Counted from the first letter of the stretch, positions 42,732 to 52,753 are shown. The stretch: DNA of 64,000 bases from Tardiphaga sp. P9-11 (GCF_008329525.1 NZ_NPKQ01000015.1:1-64000), one strand, 5' to 3'. Numbers and translations are program-made. Notes: a model not told the origin generated them from the sequence alone.

Positions 42732-44357
42732 ATGTCTAGCCAAGGACGTTTCGCCGCGACGAACTTAGGAGTCGCCTCCGGCGACAGCTCCCAAAATACT
42801 GCAAGTGGTCGATTTGACCGGGCCAGTATGTCCACGTGGATATCCGTGCTTGCGGCCATGATAGGCTCATTCATGGCAATCCTGAACATACAGATTACCA
42901 ACGCGTCACTTCTTAACATCGAAGGCGGAATTGGCACTGGCGTCGATAACGGTTCGTGGATATCCACCTCGTATCTGATCGGTGAGATCATCGTAATTCC
43001 TCTCACCGACTACCTCAGTCGCGTTTTTTCCTTCCGACTCTATATGCTAGCCAGCGCAGTAGCGTTTGCAATCTTCTCGGTTGCGTGCGCCTTTACGCAT
43101 GATTTGGCGTCCATGATTGCGATGCGCGGTCTCCAGGGTTTCGCCGGCGGCGTACTCATCCCGATGGCGTTCACGCTGGTATTGACTAAGTTGCCCAAAG
43201 CGCAGCAGCCCATCGGGCTCGCGATCTTCGCACTGTCTGTGACATTTGCTCCAGCAATCGGACCGACCATCGGAGGATATCTTACCGAGACCTATGGCTG
43301 GCAGACGATCTTCTTCGTAAACGTACTTCCGACCATCGTCATGGTCACGGCATTGGCGCTCACGTTAGAAAAGACGCCGATGCGGCTCGGTCTTCTGAAG
43401 GAGGGCGACTGGGGCGGCATTGTTACCATGGCGATAGGCCTGTCAGCTCTGCAGACTATCCTTGAAGAAGGCAATAAGGACGACTGGTTCGCATCGCAAT
43501 TCATTCTGCGGTTGGCCGGAGTGGCCTTGATCAGCTTAGCGACCTTCGTGTGGATAGAGCTCACGGTCGAAAAGCCGCTGATTCGCCTGCGTTTGTTGAT
43601 GGGGCGAAACTTTGGTGTCGGCACCATCGCGATGACCCTGCTCGGCTTTGCGCTATTCGGCTCCGTTTACATACTCCCGGCTTATCTTGGCCAAGCGCAG
43701 GGTTATAACGCCGAACAAATTGGCTCAGTAATGGCGTGGACAGGCCTTCCACAGCTGATTCTCATTCCCTTAGTTCCGCAGCTAATGAAGCGCTTCGATA
43801 CTCGATACATCGCCGTCATAGGTCTAATGATCTTCGCCTATAGCTGTTTTATGAATACCGCAATGTCGCCCGATTATGCAGGTGACCAGCTGTGGATTCC
43901 GAATATCGTGCGCGCGATAGGTCAGGCGATGGTATTAACCCCCCTCACATCCGTGACGACCGGAGATATCGCTCCAGAGGATGTCGCCGCCGCGTCCGGC
44001 ATTAGCAACATGCTGCGTAATCTCGGCGGTGCGATTGGCACAGCGGTCCTGGCGACCGTAATCACGAAACGGGAGCAATTCCATTCTAACATCATAGGCC
44101 AATCCGTCACGCTGGGTCGCGAGGAAGTTCACAGCCGAGTAAGTCAGTTGACTGAGTACTTTATCGCCCACGGCGTCCCAGATCCAAGCGCGGCCCGCGC
44201 CCAGTCTCTAATTGCCCTGGGCAAAGCTGTGAAACACCAGGCTCTTGTTATGGCATTTAGCGACACCTTCGCTGTGCTCGGTTTTGTCCTCGCTCTCGCA
44301 GCAGCGGCAGTGATGCTGACGCGCAAGGTGACGAGTCGCGGAGCCCCGGCGCACTAA
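42732..44357 (+). CDS. EmrB-like MFS multidrug pump (DHA2)
   Basis: A 541-residue 14-helix transporter. It has the EmrB hallmarks LNIQITNASLLNIEGGIGTGVDNGSWISTSYLIGEI in the first helices and loop and LSVTFAPAIGPTIGGYLTETYGWQTIFFVNVLP at motif C (about 157-190). It follows the EmrA-like gene by 37 bp and forms a tripartite export system with it and an outer-membrane protein coded elsewhere. Convergent with a second MFS gene; the gap between the two stops is 26 bp. Confidence 0.9.
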   Translation: MSSQGRFAATNLGVASGDSSQNTASGRFDRASMSTWISVLAAMIGSFMAILNIQITNASLLNIEGGIGTGVDNGSWISTSYLIGEIIVIPLTDYLSRVFSFRLYMLASAVAFAIFSVACAFTHDLASMIAMRGLQGFAGGVLIPMAFTLVLTKLPKAQQPIGLAIFALSVTFAPAIGPTIGGYLTETYGWQTIFFVNVLPTIVMVTALALTLEKTPMRLGLLKEGDWGGIVTMAIGLSALQTILEEGNKDDWFASQFILRLAGVALISLATFVWIELTVEKPLIRLRLLMGRNFGVGTIAMTLLGFALFGSVYILPAYLGQAQGYNAEQIGSVMAWTGLPQLILIPLVPQLMKRFDTRYIAVIGLMIFAYSCFMNTAMSPDYAGDQLWIPNIVRAIGQAMVLTPLTSVTTGDIAPEDVAAASGISNMLRNLGGAIGTAVLATVITKREQFHSNIIGQSVTLGREEVHSRVSQLTEYFIAHGVPDPSAARAQSLIALGKAVKHQALVMAFSDTFAVLGFVLALAAAAVMLTRKVTSRGAPAH

Positions 44358-44383
44358 GCGCGGTGCAGGCAAGCGTGCTAGGA

Positions 44384-45979
44384 TCACCTGGGTTTTGGCG
44401 TGAAGGGACCAGGCGGCGGCTTGGACATGAACGCAATGCATGCGATGCCAGCTATAGCGGCGAAGAACGCCAGCCAGAAGCCGTCGATAAACGATAAGGT
44501 ATTCGCTTCGCGCTTTACCGTCGCAGCGATCACGCTTACTGCGCGTTCAGACGCGGTTGCCGCATCGGCTTTCGCCAAACTGCTTGCAAGCTTCGCAATT
44601 CGCTCGGACAAATTGGCGTCCCCGTCTAGAAGGTGTTGGCCGAGGCTATTTGAGTGCTGTTGCTCCCGCACTCTGAGCCATGTCGCCATTAATGCCGCTC
44701 CAAACTCGGAGCCTCCCAGCCTCACTACCTGAACGTATGCCGCAAATGCCGTTGAGCGAGCCAGATTTGAGCTCGCGAGAGCGATCATCATTAATGGCAG
44801 CAGGCAAAACGATTGGCCAATCGACTGCAAGAGGAGCATCGGTACGAAATCGTCGATGGACCACGCGTGGGTCAGCCGAGTGCCAAGCAGGCCCGCCGCA
44901 GCAAATGCGGAGAACCCGCAGAGCACAGTCAGTCTCGCGTCATAGAATTTGATAAGATAGACTGTTGCTGGAAGCAGTATGAGCATAGGAACCGCTGTAT
45001 AGGCCGCGAATACACTTCCCGATTGTTCCGGCCTGAGTTGGCCAACCACTGCGAGGAAGTTTGGCGCGAGCGCTGCGTTCGATAGACTTGTCAGCGCATA
45101 AAGTACGATCGCGATCAGCGCGAGGCCGATATTCCGTGACATAATAACGTCGACCTCCGCCCAAGGATGTTCAACCAGCACTTCATTGACGAAAAACCCG
45201 CTGACAAGTGCAGCGCCGCCGAGCAGAAGCGACACTACGGTTCCGGATTGAAGCCAGTCCAGCCTGTTTCCTTGATCCAAGCCGGCGTACACCATGGCCA
45301 TGCCAGCCCCGAGAAGGACAATTCCTCCCCAGTCCGCCTTAGCCAGTAACTCTACGTTTATCCGTTCCGGGGGAGTGCCTAGAAAGGCGCAGAGCGCCAT
45401 TAATGGCGCGACCAACGCGTCCTGCCAGAACATCCATTGCCATCCGACGCGATCCACATAAAAGCCAACCACGGCCGTGACTGTGTTGAGCGACAGCCCT
45501 ACCCTTGCGGAGTAGATTGCCAGCGCCAGGATCCACCACCGCATTGGAAGATTGCGAAATATGATCAGAAGCGCCGCGGGAACGAACGTTCCCAGCAATA
45601 ATCCCCGGAGGATACCAAGTGTGATCAAAAGGTCGAAATCGTGCACCAGCGGCAGCAGGAGAGAAAGAACGGCATACAGAATGCTTGGCCACCCGAGCAC
45701 GCGCCGCAGGCCAAAAACAGTTGCAAGCCACGCAACTGCGGGCGCGACAGCAATCTGTGAAGCCGTCGTCGCTGTGCTAAGCCACGTGCCTTCGTCATAA
45801 CCGAGGGAGTATGCCCCTCGTAGGTCTCCCAGCGCGACTGAAAACAACCGTGTATCAAAGTTTGCTAGAAAGGAACCGACGAGGACGGCTCCGACCGCAA
45901 ACAATGGACGTTGTGAGAGTGCTCCGGTATTCGTCGGGCGGCTATCGCTGCCGCTTCCGGCTGGCATCGCGGTGCCCAT
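44384..45979 (-). CDS. MFS transporter, DHA2-related
   Basis: A 531-residue 14-helix protein. The N-terminal pattern GSFLANFDTRLFSVALGDLRGAYSLGYDEGTWLSTA and the region VGWQWMFWQDALVAPLMALCAFLGTPP resemble the EmrB group but motif C is weak, so it may not be a proton-coupled drug exporter in the strict sense. It has no adaptor gene beside it. It starts within 260 bp of the receiver gene at 46231, facing away, and shares the intergenic region containing dyad site E. Confidence 0.8.
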   Translation of the reverse strand: MGTAMPAGSGSDSRPTNTGALSQRPLFAVGAVLVGSFLANFDTRLFSVALGDLRGAYSLGYDEGTWLSTATTASQIAVAPAVAWLATVFGLRRVLGWPSILYAVLSLLLPLVHDFDLLITLGILRGLLLGTFVPAALLIIFRNLPMRWWILALAIYSARVGLSLNTVTAVVGFYVDRVGWQWMFWQDALVAPLMALCAFLGTPPERINVELLAKADWGGIVLLGAGMAMVYAGLDQGNRLDWLQSGTVVSLLLGGAALVSGFFVNEVLVEHPWAEVDVIMSRNIGLALIAIVLYALTSLSNAALAPNFLAVVGQLRPEQSGSVFAAYTAVPMLILLPATVYLIKFYDARLTVLCGFSAFAAAGLLGTRLTHAWSIDDFVPMLLLQSIGQSFCLLPLMMIALASSNLARSTAFAAYVQVVRLGGSEFGAALMATWLRVREQQHSNSLGQHLLDGDANLSERIAKLASSLAKADAATASERAVSVIAATVKREANTLSFIDGFWLAFFAAIAGIACIAFMSKPPPGPFTPKPR

Positions 45980-46163
45980 GAGTCTGCCGCCTACCCCTCG
46001 TTGGAGGGTCTGTTTGTACGAGGAAGAACCCGGACCCGCGCTGATCTCGCACGCTGATCTGTCGCCTTCTTCGGTCGGACATAATGCAGATCGTAGGACC
46101 AGCGTTATGCTGTCGCTTAGCCTCAGCTGGCTGATCTTTAATAAGAACGGGCCAGCCGCAACG

Positions 46164-46175
46164 ATACTTCCGTAT
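46164..46175 (+). promoter_or_regulatory. Regulon dyad site E (ATAC-TTCC-GTAT)
   Basis: GATAC-TTCC-GTATAGTATC, a perfect 12-bp dyad. In addition GATAC (46163-46167) and GTATC (46177-46181) form an outer inverted repeat. It includes TATAGT and lies 55 bp before the receiver gene. Confidence 0.75.
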
Positions 46176-46230
46176 AGTATCAGACCCCGTCGTTCTCGGG
46201 GATCGTCGTTTGCCTACATCGGTACGCCGC

Positions 46231-46593
46231 ATGAACAAGAAGCCTGTAATCGCGATCATTGACGACGACGCGCCATTGCGCGACGCGATAGACAATCTCT
46301 TGCGAGCAGCCGGATTTGAGACGCAGCTCTTCGCTTCAGGCGAGGCATTCCTCGAAGGTTTGTCGACGGGTGCCAGCGTCTTGGTCAGCGATATTCGCAT
46401 GTACGATTTATCGGGGTTGGATCTAAAGGCTGTACTCAATGAACGCGGAATTACTTTGCCGGTGATCTTCATAACAGCTGTTCTGAACGACGACATCGTC
46501 GCTCAGGCGACGCTGGCCGGCGCGATTACATGTCTTGGAAAGCCGTTCAACGATGAAGAGTTGATCGCTGCAATTCGGTCTGCTCTCTCATAG
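46231..46593 (+). CDS. Single-domain response regulator (receiver only)
   Basis: A 120-residue CheY-like receiver with the acidic pair in AIIDDDAP (11-13), phosphoacceptor Asp54 in LVSDIRMYD, Thr in FITA and Lys in GKPFNDEE (about 101). No output domain follows. FixJ-like receivers of this kind often serve as phosphate sinks or shuttle intermediates between kinases and a DNA-binding regulator. The ATG at 46231 is preferred to one 21 bp earlier. It carries dyad site E upstream and precedes the FixJ-like regulator by about 240 bp. Confidence 0.87.
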   Translation: MNKKPVIAIIDDDAPLRDAIDNLLRAAGFETQLFASGEAFLEGLSTGASVLVSDIRMYDLSGLDLKAVLNERGITLPVIFITAVLNDDIVAQATLAGAITCLGKPFNDEELIAAIRSALS

Positions 46594-46834
46594 GAAGAGT
46601 GCGAACGCAGTACGCCAAGGCTCAGTATGATCGGGTGGACGCGCAACTCTTAGTCGTATCTCGCCTGTCGGTTCGCGTTATCATGCCAGAAACAGCGGAA
46701 TGTCCGGAAAGGAGGGATATACGCCCTTCGTAATGGGGACTCTCAGCGGTAGCGTGCGCTTAATCAAAGCGTGCGTGCTGCCGATCCCGGTTTCCGTCAG
46801 TCCGACGAACAATGCTGTTGAGAGTGTTTCAGCC

Positions 46835-47560
46835 ATGTCAAGATCGGCGGATTCCGTCCAAGCTGCCCCGAGAGGACACGACGCTACCAAGCCAATACCT
46901 CGAGGACTGCTCGCTCCCGCGGTGTACATCATTGATGACGATGAAGGGGCACGCGAGGGACTCGCGAACCTTTTGGCATCGGAAGGAATGGCGTCTGCAT
47001 CCTACGCGTCACCTCAGGAGTTTCTTCGTGCTTGGAGTCCGACCGACAGCGGCTGCGTGATACTTGACATTCGTTTTCCAGACGAAAGCGGCCTCGATTT
47101 TCAGCTTCAAATGAACGAGCGCGGCATCGCGCTACCAGTTATTCTGGTAACCGGCTTTGCCGACATTGAGTCCTCGGTTAGGGGGCTGAAGGCTGGCGCG
47201 ATTGACTTCCTATTGAAGCCTTATGATGATGGGCATCTGCTCAGCGCGATAGCCGATGCTTTCGAACAAGACGCTTCGCGTGTGCGCCGGGAGCGAGATC
47301 AAGCGAACTTGGTCGACCGGTTCGCGACCCTCACTTTGCGCGAGCAGCAAGTCTTCTCTCTTGTTGTCCGTGGCCTAATGAATAAACAAGTGGCTGCTGC
47401 TATGAACTTAAGCGAGATCACCGTCAAGGTTCATCGCGGCTCGATGATGCGCAAGATGGATCTCCGGACTTTGGCAGACTTAGTCCGTGCGTCCGAGCGT
47501 CTGATTGAAATGCGGTTGTTGGCTGACGTCAGCCTGAATTCTACTCGACGTTCTCGTTAA
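46835..47560 (+). CDS. FixJ/NarL-type response regulator
   Basis: A 241-residue regulator with receiver motifs VYIIDDDEG, phosphoacceptor Asp78 in VILDIRFPDESGLD and FLLKPYDD. A LuxR-type helix-turn-helix follows (LTLREQQVFSLVVRGLMNKQVAAAMNLSEITVKVHRGSMMRKM, about 173-215). The start is uncertain: in-frame ATGs at 46700 and 46733 would add 45 or 34 residues. It belongs to the FixJ/StyR group that pairs with PAS-domain kinases; the PAS kinase at 50260 is the natural partner. Its targets may include the ATAC-N4-GTAT dyads. Confidence 0.85.
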   Translation: MSRSADSVQAAPRGHDATKPIPRGLLAPAVYIIDDDEGAREGLANLLASEGMASASYASPQEFLRAWSPTDSGCVILDIRFPDESGLDFQLQMNERGIALPVILVTGFADIESSVRGLKAGAIDFLLKPYDDGHLLSAIADAFEQDASRVRRERDQANLVDRFATLTLREQQVFSLVVRGLMNKQVAAAMNLSEITVKVHRGSMMRKMDLRTLADLVRASERLIEMRLLADVSLNSTRRSR

Positions 47561-47691
47561 CTGCCCCCTTCGCACAAGATGGCAAATCCATCGCTTACGG
47601 GGGCACGCCGTCTCTACCCGTAGGCACAGCCACCATCGAATGTTCCGGTTTGACCGTGGGGCATTTTCGATGGCTCCCGGCGGCGGCTTGC

Positions 47692-48174
47692 TTAAACCGG
47701 CTTAAACCGACGGAGCGCTAAAATCGTTGCGATCACAAGTAAGAGCAGGCCGGCGCCTTGGAATATAATAAACGGCGGCTCTGATTGGGTCGGCGCGAGA
47801 GCGCGGAGCGGCTCCCATTTTAGGAAGCCCTGAATGATGAGGACAACGACGTTGAAGTAGAGCGAAAGCGCCGCGGAAACGACGTATACCGATCTCCAGA
47901 TGCCCAGCAGCCGTTTGGGATATAGCGCAAGAATCGCGACCGTCAGACAAACAAGAGAAATTGCGCCGACGACGTGCGAGGGAAGCAGGCCGTTGGCAGG
48001 GAATACATATCCGCTCAGGCTAGTGATGGCCGTCGTTAGCAAGAAAATCACTGTGATCGTGGGCCACGAGCGCCCCACGATCATTCCGCCTATCGTGTAT
48101 AAGCCGCTTCCAATGGCAACCAGACTGATCAGCACATGAAGTAACGTGAACGTGCCCAGACTCATTCCTAGCAT
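47692..48174 (-). CDS. Four-helix membrane protein, unknown
   Basis: A 160-residue protein with four or five hydrophobic helices (about 6-28, 36-58, 65-83, 92-114 and 135-155). The pattern LHVLISLVAIGSGLY resembles small inner-membrane proteins that are common in Bradyrhizobium and Burkholderia, without a known function. The stop codon lies in a short direct repeat (CTTAAACCGG/CTTAAACCGA). It is divergent from the DUF302 gene. Confidence 0.65.
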   Translation of the reverse strand: MLGMSLGTFTLLHVLISLVAIGSGLYTIGGMIVGRSWPTITVIFLLTTAITSLSGYVFPANGLLPSHVVGAISLVCLTVAILALYPKRLLGIWRSVYVVSAALSLYFNVVVLIIQGFLKWEPLRALAPTQSEPPFIIFQGAGLLLLVIATILALRRFKPV

Positions 48175-48258
48175 AACGTTTTATCCAATGTTTTACTGAC
48201 TTTAGGGCGACGGCTTCTGATCTCGTGATCCTAGCTGGTTCGCGGCCCGATGTTGATG

Positions 48259-48270
48259 ACACCTACGTAT
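48259..48270 (+). promoter_or_regulatory. Regulon dyad site F (ACAC-CTAC-GTAT)
   Basis: GACAC-CTAC-GTATAGTTGC, one mismatch in the first arm, with TATAGT. It faces the DUF302 gene about 130 bp downstream; TATAGTTGC is shared with site B. Confidence 0.65.
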
Positions 48271-48397
48271 AGTTGCTCAACTTCCGCGGCCACTGCACGG
48301 TGAATACCTGACGCTGCCTCTTGCCGAGCGGTCCTCGCAAGCCATCCGCACAGCCTTCAACATGACCGCTCGCGCACTGACAATGAATAGAGAGATC

Positions 48398-48928
48398 ATG
48401 GCTGACCGACTTCCGCACCGCGTATCGCGTGCATTGGCAACCAGCTCAATCGAGCGCATCGACGTAATCACGTCTCTCTCATTTACTGAGCTCATCGACG
48501 CCTTCGAGTCCTCTTTAGGCCGTTGGGAGCCGCACGTTGGTGACGCGCTGGTACGTGATCAAGTGTCCTGGCAGGAAGCAAAGATAAGCATAGGCGCAAT
48601 GGCCGGGCCGCGTGGCCTAATGATATTCTCGAAGATCAATCAGGGAGAGATTGCGTCGTTGGCGGGAACGCCGCGGTCATCAGTCATCTACCTCGTTGGC
48701 AACCCCCTAATAGCGACAACTATTCTTCAGGTGGACATTCGCGCTGGCATGCTGGTCCCATTTAGGGTGGAATTATACGAAGACGGTCAGGGCGGAATCC
48801 TCTCTTACGATGCGCCGTCTTCCTTCCTCGGTTCGCTCGATAATCCGGCGCTTACCGAAATCGGAAAAGCTCTGGACGAGAAGATGTCGGGGGTTGCTGC
48901 AGAGCTCACCTCCCGCCCGGGCTCGTGA
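48398..48928 (+). CDS. DUF302-domain protein
   Basis: A 176-residue soluble protein whose second half carries the DUF302 signature: VIYLVGNPLIATTILQVDIRAG, LVPFRVELYED and GGILSYDAPSSFLG. DUF302 proteins adopt a small alpha/beta fold and often accompany redox or metal-stress genes; no reaction is established. The ATG at 48398 has GAGAGA upstream; an ATG at 48362 in the same frame is possible. Dyad site F places it in the putative shared regulon. Confidence 0.75.
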   Translation: MADRLPHRVSRALATSSIERIDVITSLSFTELIDAFESSLGRWEPHVGDALVRDQVSWQEAKISIGAMAGPRGLMIFSKINQGEIASLAGTPRSSVIYLVGNPLIATTILQVDIRAGMLVPFRVELYEDGQGGILSYDAPSSFLGSLDNPALTEIGKALDEKMSGVAAELTSRPGS

Positions 48929-49039
48929 GGTAACACAGACGCTGTCTTACGGATGACAGCACCGGCTGACTGATGGCCTGAACGGCACCATAACCGCCGC
49001 CATCGAATGGCGGCGGCGCAGATCCAGACGGTTTTATGG

Positions 49040-50005
49040 CTACCCTTTGAGGAACGCCAGCAAATCGGCGTTAAGCCTGTCTGCCATGGTTACGCAAAGC
49101 CCGTGAGGGGCTCCCTGATAGACTTTGAAGGTCACCTTAGGGGCGAGTTTTGCTGACTTCGTCGAAGAAATACCTATTGGCACGATCTGGTCGTCGTCTC
49201 CATGAACGATGAGTGTGGGCACGCTCATTTTCTTAAGATCAGCCGTGAAATCGGTTTCTGAGAACGCTTTGATGCACTCGAACTGAGCCCTGATACTCCC
49301 CTGCATGCCTTGCGCCCAGAAGGCATCAATCATGCCCTGCTGCACCTTTGCATTTGGCCTATTGAAGCCAAAGAACGGCATAGCGAGTCCTTTGAAAAAC
49401 GATGAGCGGTCTGCGCTCAGTCCCGCCCGAAGGCCATCAAATGCTTCGATCGGGGCGGCTTCTGGATTGTCTGCCGCTTTGAGCATGCGAGGTGGAACGG
49501 AAGAAATTAATACAATCTTGCTGACCCGTCCAACGCCATGGCGGCCGACATAGCGGGCAACTTCCCCGCCTCCCGCCGAATGACCAACCAGGGTTACTCC
49601 ATCAAGATCAAGGGACTCGATGACCGCTGCCAGATCGTCCGCGTAAGTATTCATGTCGTTGCCCCCGGAGGGCTGGTCCGAGCGTCCATGCCCACGGCGG
49701 TCGTGCGCAATCACCCGGTATCCGTTGGAAGACAAAAAGAGCATTTGACTGTCCCATGCATCGCTCGTGAGCGGCCACCCGTGTGAGAAAATGACCGGCC
49801 TGCCGTTGCCCCAGTCTTTGTAAAACAGCTTAGCGCCGTCCTTCGCGGAGATCGTTGACCCGACTGTGCGACTTGGCGCAGCTCTAGCGCTCTTCGCGGC
49901 CAGGGACGTTTTCGGAATACTTACTGCCACTGCGGCTCCGCCAGCCGCGAGCAGAATCTTTCGGCGGGAAGTATTGCCCGCCGGGGTGTGCGTATCTTGT
50001 TTCAT
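49040..50005 (-). CDS. Tat-exported haloperoxidase-like alpha/beta hydrolase
   Basis: A 321-residue protein of the cofactor-free chloroperoxidase (perhydrolase/arylesterase) group. A Tat signal ([17 protein letters not shown], about 13-29) is followed by [16 protein letters not shown], nucleophile elbow GHSAGGG (Ser nucleophile), acid in [10 protein letters not shown] and His in GAPHGLCVT. Unlike the other hydrolases here it uses Ser. It would act in the periplasm on esters or produce peracids. The ATG at 50005 has AAGGA 8 bp upstream. Dyad site G lies 71 bp upstream. Confidence 0.87.
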   Translation of the reverse strand: MKQDTHTPAGNTSRRKILLAAGGAAVAVSIPKTSLAAKSARAAPSRTVGSTISAKDGAKLFYKDWGNGRPVIFSHGWPLTSDAWDSQMLFLSSNGYRVIAHDRRGHGRSDQPSGGNDMNTYADDLAAVIESLDLDGVTLVGHSAGGGEVARYVGRHGVGRVSKIVLISSVPPRMLKAADNPEAAPIEAFDGLRAGLSADRSSFFKGLAMPFFGFNRPNAKVQQGMIDAFWAQGMQGSIRAQFECIKAFSETDFTADLKKMSVPTLIVHGDDDQIVPIGISSTKSAKLAPKVTFKVYQGAPHGLCVTMADRLNADLLAFLKG

Positions 50006-50075
50006 GACATATTCCTTGCTGGCGACCACAGCGTCGCAAACAGCAATTCGACCGATTTTTTGGCTGCGAACCATT

Positions 50076-50087
50076 ATACGGAGGTGT
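50076..50087 (-). promoter_or_regulatory. Regulon dyad site G (ACAC-CTCC-GTAT)
   Basis: On the minus strand, TACAC-CTCC-GTATAATGG with TATAAT, 71 bp before the haloperoxidase start. It shares a longer block with site A (ACACYTCCGTATAATG). Confidence 0.65.
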
Positions 50088-50179
50088 ACGACTGAACGTC
50101 GGCACGGGCGGCGGAAGCGCGGCCCCCTTGCCGCGGACTCGATCGTGAAATGGCCACTAGCTGTAGGACGCCTGCGACG

Positions 50180-50191
50180 ATATGAATGTAT
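50180..50191 (+). promoter_or_regulatory. Regulon dyad site H (ATAT-GAAT-GTAT)
   Basis: GATAT-GAAT-GTATAATTG, one mismatch in the first arm, with TATAAT, 69 bp before the PAS kinase start. Sites G and H are about 100 bp apart and point in opposite directions. Confidence 0.6.
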
Positions 50192-50259
50192 AATTGACCG
50201 CCGCCCGGTAACCCTGCAACTCAATAGATTAAACTTCCGACGCGGAAACGTGAATACCA

Positions 50260-52251
50260 ATGCCAAGCAGCTCGCATCACAGTCGTTTTGGGAGTCCGAT
50301 CGTGACTACTCGATCTATCGTTTTGGCACGGGGATCCCGCCACTTGTGGAGAGAAACGCTCCGCTCGCTTGCAGTGGCGGCCAGCAGCATCCGGATGAGC
50401 GACCCCATACTCGCGGCCCTCATTATCGCAATTTCAATATCGGTATTCCTCTTCGACACGGTTACTCCGCGCCCTATCGGCGTCGTCTATGTTATTCCTC
50501 TCCTCTTGGCCGCAAACTCCGGCCGTCGAGAATGGATCATCCGAACCTCTGCACTCGCTGTAAGTTTCTTGCTGCTGAGCAACTTTATCAACCAAGGTGA
50601 TGGCCCACGCTGCGTCGTTCGCATCACTGCAATTCTGATTGTGACAGCCCTCACGCTTCGCAATACTACCGCGTCAAAGCGGCTTGTAGAACAAGCCCAG
50701 CTCCTAGACCAAACGCATGACAGCATATCTACATACGATTTAGACGGACGGATAACTTCTTGGAACAAAGGCGCCGAACAACTTTATGGGTGGTCAAGCA
50801 CTGAAGTCGTGGGATCGATAACACACGATGTTCTACTCACCCACTTTCCACTCGGTCGACATCTTTTGCTTGAGGAGCTCGCCGACCGCGGTACGTGGAA
50901 CGGCGAACTGGTAAACATTTCTAAGGACGGAAGGCGGATCGTCGTCGATAGCCGTTGGTCCCTGATGCGGGACGATAGTGGGCATCCCGTCTCTATCCTT
51001 GAAACTTCTAACGATATTACGCTTCGCAAAGAGGCCGATGAAGCGACCCGGCGAAGCGAAGTACGGTATCGAACCATTTTTGAGACAACTGGCGTGTCGA
51101 TTTGGGAATGCGATTTGTCGGGAGTAAAACAGCAATTGTCGGCTTCCTTGGCAAATACCCAGACGGATCTCAAAACACATCTAAAAGAACACCCTGAAGT
51201 GGTACGGGACGCTATCCGGCTGATAAAGATTGTAGATGTTAATGAAGCAAGCGTTCGGCTTTTCGGTGCTAACACGAAGGCCGAGCTATTCACCGCCCTT
51301 AACAGAATATGGCCCGCCGAAAGCGAACGAACGTTTGCAGAGGCGATGATTGCTAGCTGCACCACACGGTCACGCTTTGAAAGTGAAGCGATCCTCCGGA
51401 CTATCGACGGGCGCACCATAGAACTTGCATTTTCCACCGCGCACCCGGTTGGCGCTGACACGCAAGATACGATCTTCCTCTCTATGGTGGATATCACAGA
51501 GCTAAACCGGGCGCACGCGGCTCTCCGGTCCCTGCAGATTGAGCTCGCAAACGCTAGCCGTCTGTCCAGCCTGGGCGCCCTCACGGCGTCCATTGCCCAC
51601 GAAGTGAACCAGCCGCTCGCCGGTATCTTGGCCAATGGGCAAGCGGGCCTGAGATGGTTACGCCGTGACAAACCAGAAATTGCCGCTGCCGGGCTATCTT
51701 TCGAGAAACTCATCGCTGACGCGAAGCGTGCCGCAGACATCATCAATGGAATACAGTCGCTCGCCCGTAATGAGCCGCCGACGAAGGTGATGCTCGGTCT
51801 GAACGACCTCATAAGGGAGAGTCTTCCCATACTTGATGGAGAGCTATCGGCAGCAGGTGTCGAGCTCTCGCTGGACTTGGCTGATCCGCAGCCGAGTGTG
51901 CTCGTCGAACGTACTCAACTCCAACAGGTTATTATTAATCTTGTTATGAATGCGATCCAAGCGATGTCAGACCCGTACGACGGTCAGAGACATGTTCAGG
52001 TCACGTCGTATATTGATGCTGGGTTCGCTACAATTAAGGTGTCGGACACAGGACCAGGCATTGATCCAACCGTCCGTGGCAGACTGTTCATGCCGTTTAG
52101 TACCACGAAGGTTGGTGGTATGGGTTTAGGGCTTTCGATCTGTGCGACAATCATTGCGCGCCAGGGCGGTCGAATATCAGTAGATACCAATCACAATCGC
52201 GGCGTTGTTTTCATAATTGATATTCCTCTTCAAAGTGGAATCCGCTCATGA
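50260..52251 (+). CDS. Membrane-bound PAS sensor histidine kinase
   Basis: A 663-residue kinase. Three to four membrane helices lie at about 48-135, a PAS domain at about 150-260 ([21 protein letters not shown]), and a second divergent PAS domain at about 268-415. The HisKA domain has His447 in [13 protein letters not shown]. The ATPase domain has N-box [18 protein letters not shown] and [16 protein letters not shown]. The Glu-Val-Asn-Gln-Pro after His is typical of the FixL/DctB group. An ATG at 50395 is an alternative start. It probably signals to the FixJ-like regulator at 46835. Dyad site H upstream suggests feedback. Confidence 0.9.
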   Translation: MPSSSHHSRFGSPIVTTRSIVLARGSRHLWRETLRSLAVAASSIRMSDPILAALIIAISISVFLFDTVTPRPIGVVYVIPLLLAANSGRREWIIRTSALAVSFLLLSNFINQGDGPRCVVRITAILIVTALTLRNTTASKRLVEQAQLLDQTHDSISTYDLDGRITSWNKGAEQLYGWSSTEVVGSITHDVLLTHFPLGRHLLLEELADRGTWNGELVNISKDGRRIVVDSRWSLMRDDSGHPVSILETSNDITLRKEADEATRRSEVRYRTIFETTGVSIWECDLSGVKQQLSASLANTQTDLKTHLKEHPEVVRDAIRLIKIVDVNEASVRLFGANTKAELFTALNRIWPAESERTFAEAMIASCTTRSRFESEAILRTIDGRTIELAFSTAHPVGADTQDTIFLSMVDITELNRAHAALRSLQIELANASRLSSLGALTASIAHEVNQPLAGILANGQAGLRWLRRDKPEIAAAGLSFEKLIADAKRAADIINGIQSLARNEPPTKVMLGLNDLIRESLPILDGELSAAGVELSLDLADPQPSVLVERTQLQQVIINLVMNAIQAMSDPYDGQRHVQVTSYIDAGFATIKVSDTGPGIDPTVRGRLFMPFSTTKVGGMGLGLSICATIIARQGGRISVDTNHNRGVVFIIDIPLQSGIRS

Positions 52252-52468
52252 CCGGCGACATCACGACGTGGTCACCGCTGCCAGGTTGACCCGGCCGCGG
52301 ATGAGGCGCTTTGCAGGAATGAACGCTATGCTCAGCGTGAGGGTCGAGCAGATTCTTAGAAGGAATGAGGCGCAGGAGCTTTGCCTGTGCACGCGTACGA
52401 ACGCTGCTTTAGGGCCATACGTGGGCTCTCATCTGTTCCCTGAACTCTCTAAGTAAGTGGCTATCCCC

Positions 52469-52753
52469 ATGAAGAACTTCAATCTGGGTCAAGCTCTCCT
52501 CCTTATGGCCCTGTTTGCGATGCTATTGTTCGCGATTATTTGGGCGTCCTTGGCGTGGACTTCGACGGACGTCGAAATGTCCGTACACGGCTGGATAGCA
52601 CTTGGATTGGGGACCAGCCTCTCTCTGATCATTGGATGCGGGTTAATGGCGCTGATGTTCTACAGCAGCCGGAGCGGCTATGACGAAACGGCCTCGCCCG
52701 AGTTTCGAGTCGAAGCGGATGATGAACAGACGCGCCTGCCCCCGCGTGAATGA
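52469..52753 (+). CDS. Small two-helix membrane protein
   Basis: A 94-residue protein with two hydrophobic helices (about 7-29 and 40-64) and a charged C-terminal tail. I use the ATG at 52469; a GTG at 52457 would add four residues. It follows the PAS kinase on the same strand after about 215 bp without a clear gene. No family recognised. Confidence 0.55.
   Translation: MKNFNLGQALLLMALFAMLLFAIIWASLAWTSTDVEMSVHGWIALGLGTSLSLIIGCGLMALMFYSSRSGYDETASPEFRVEADDEQTRLPPRE

Noticed and set aside
45942-46496. 184-residue minus-strand frame across the receiver gene
   Set aside because: Antisense to a clear CheY-like receiver and without protein-like segments.
50784-51830. 348-residue minus-strand frame inside the PAS kinase gene
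   Set aside because: Long but antisense to a complete histidine kinase with all motifs; composition is Ser/Arg-rich.
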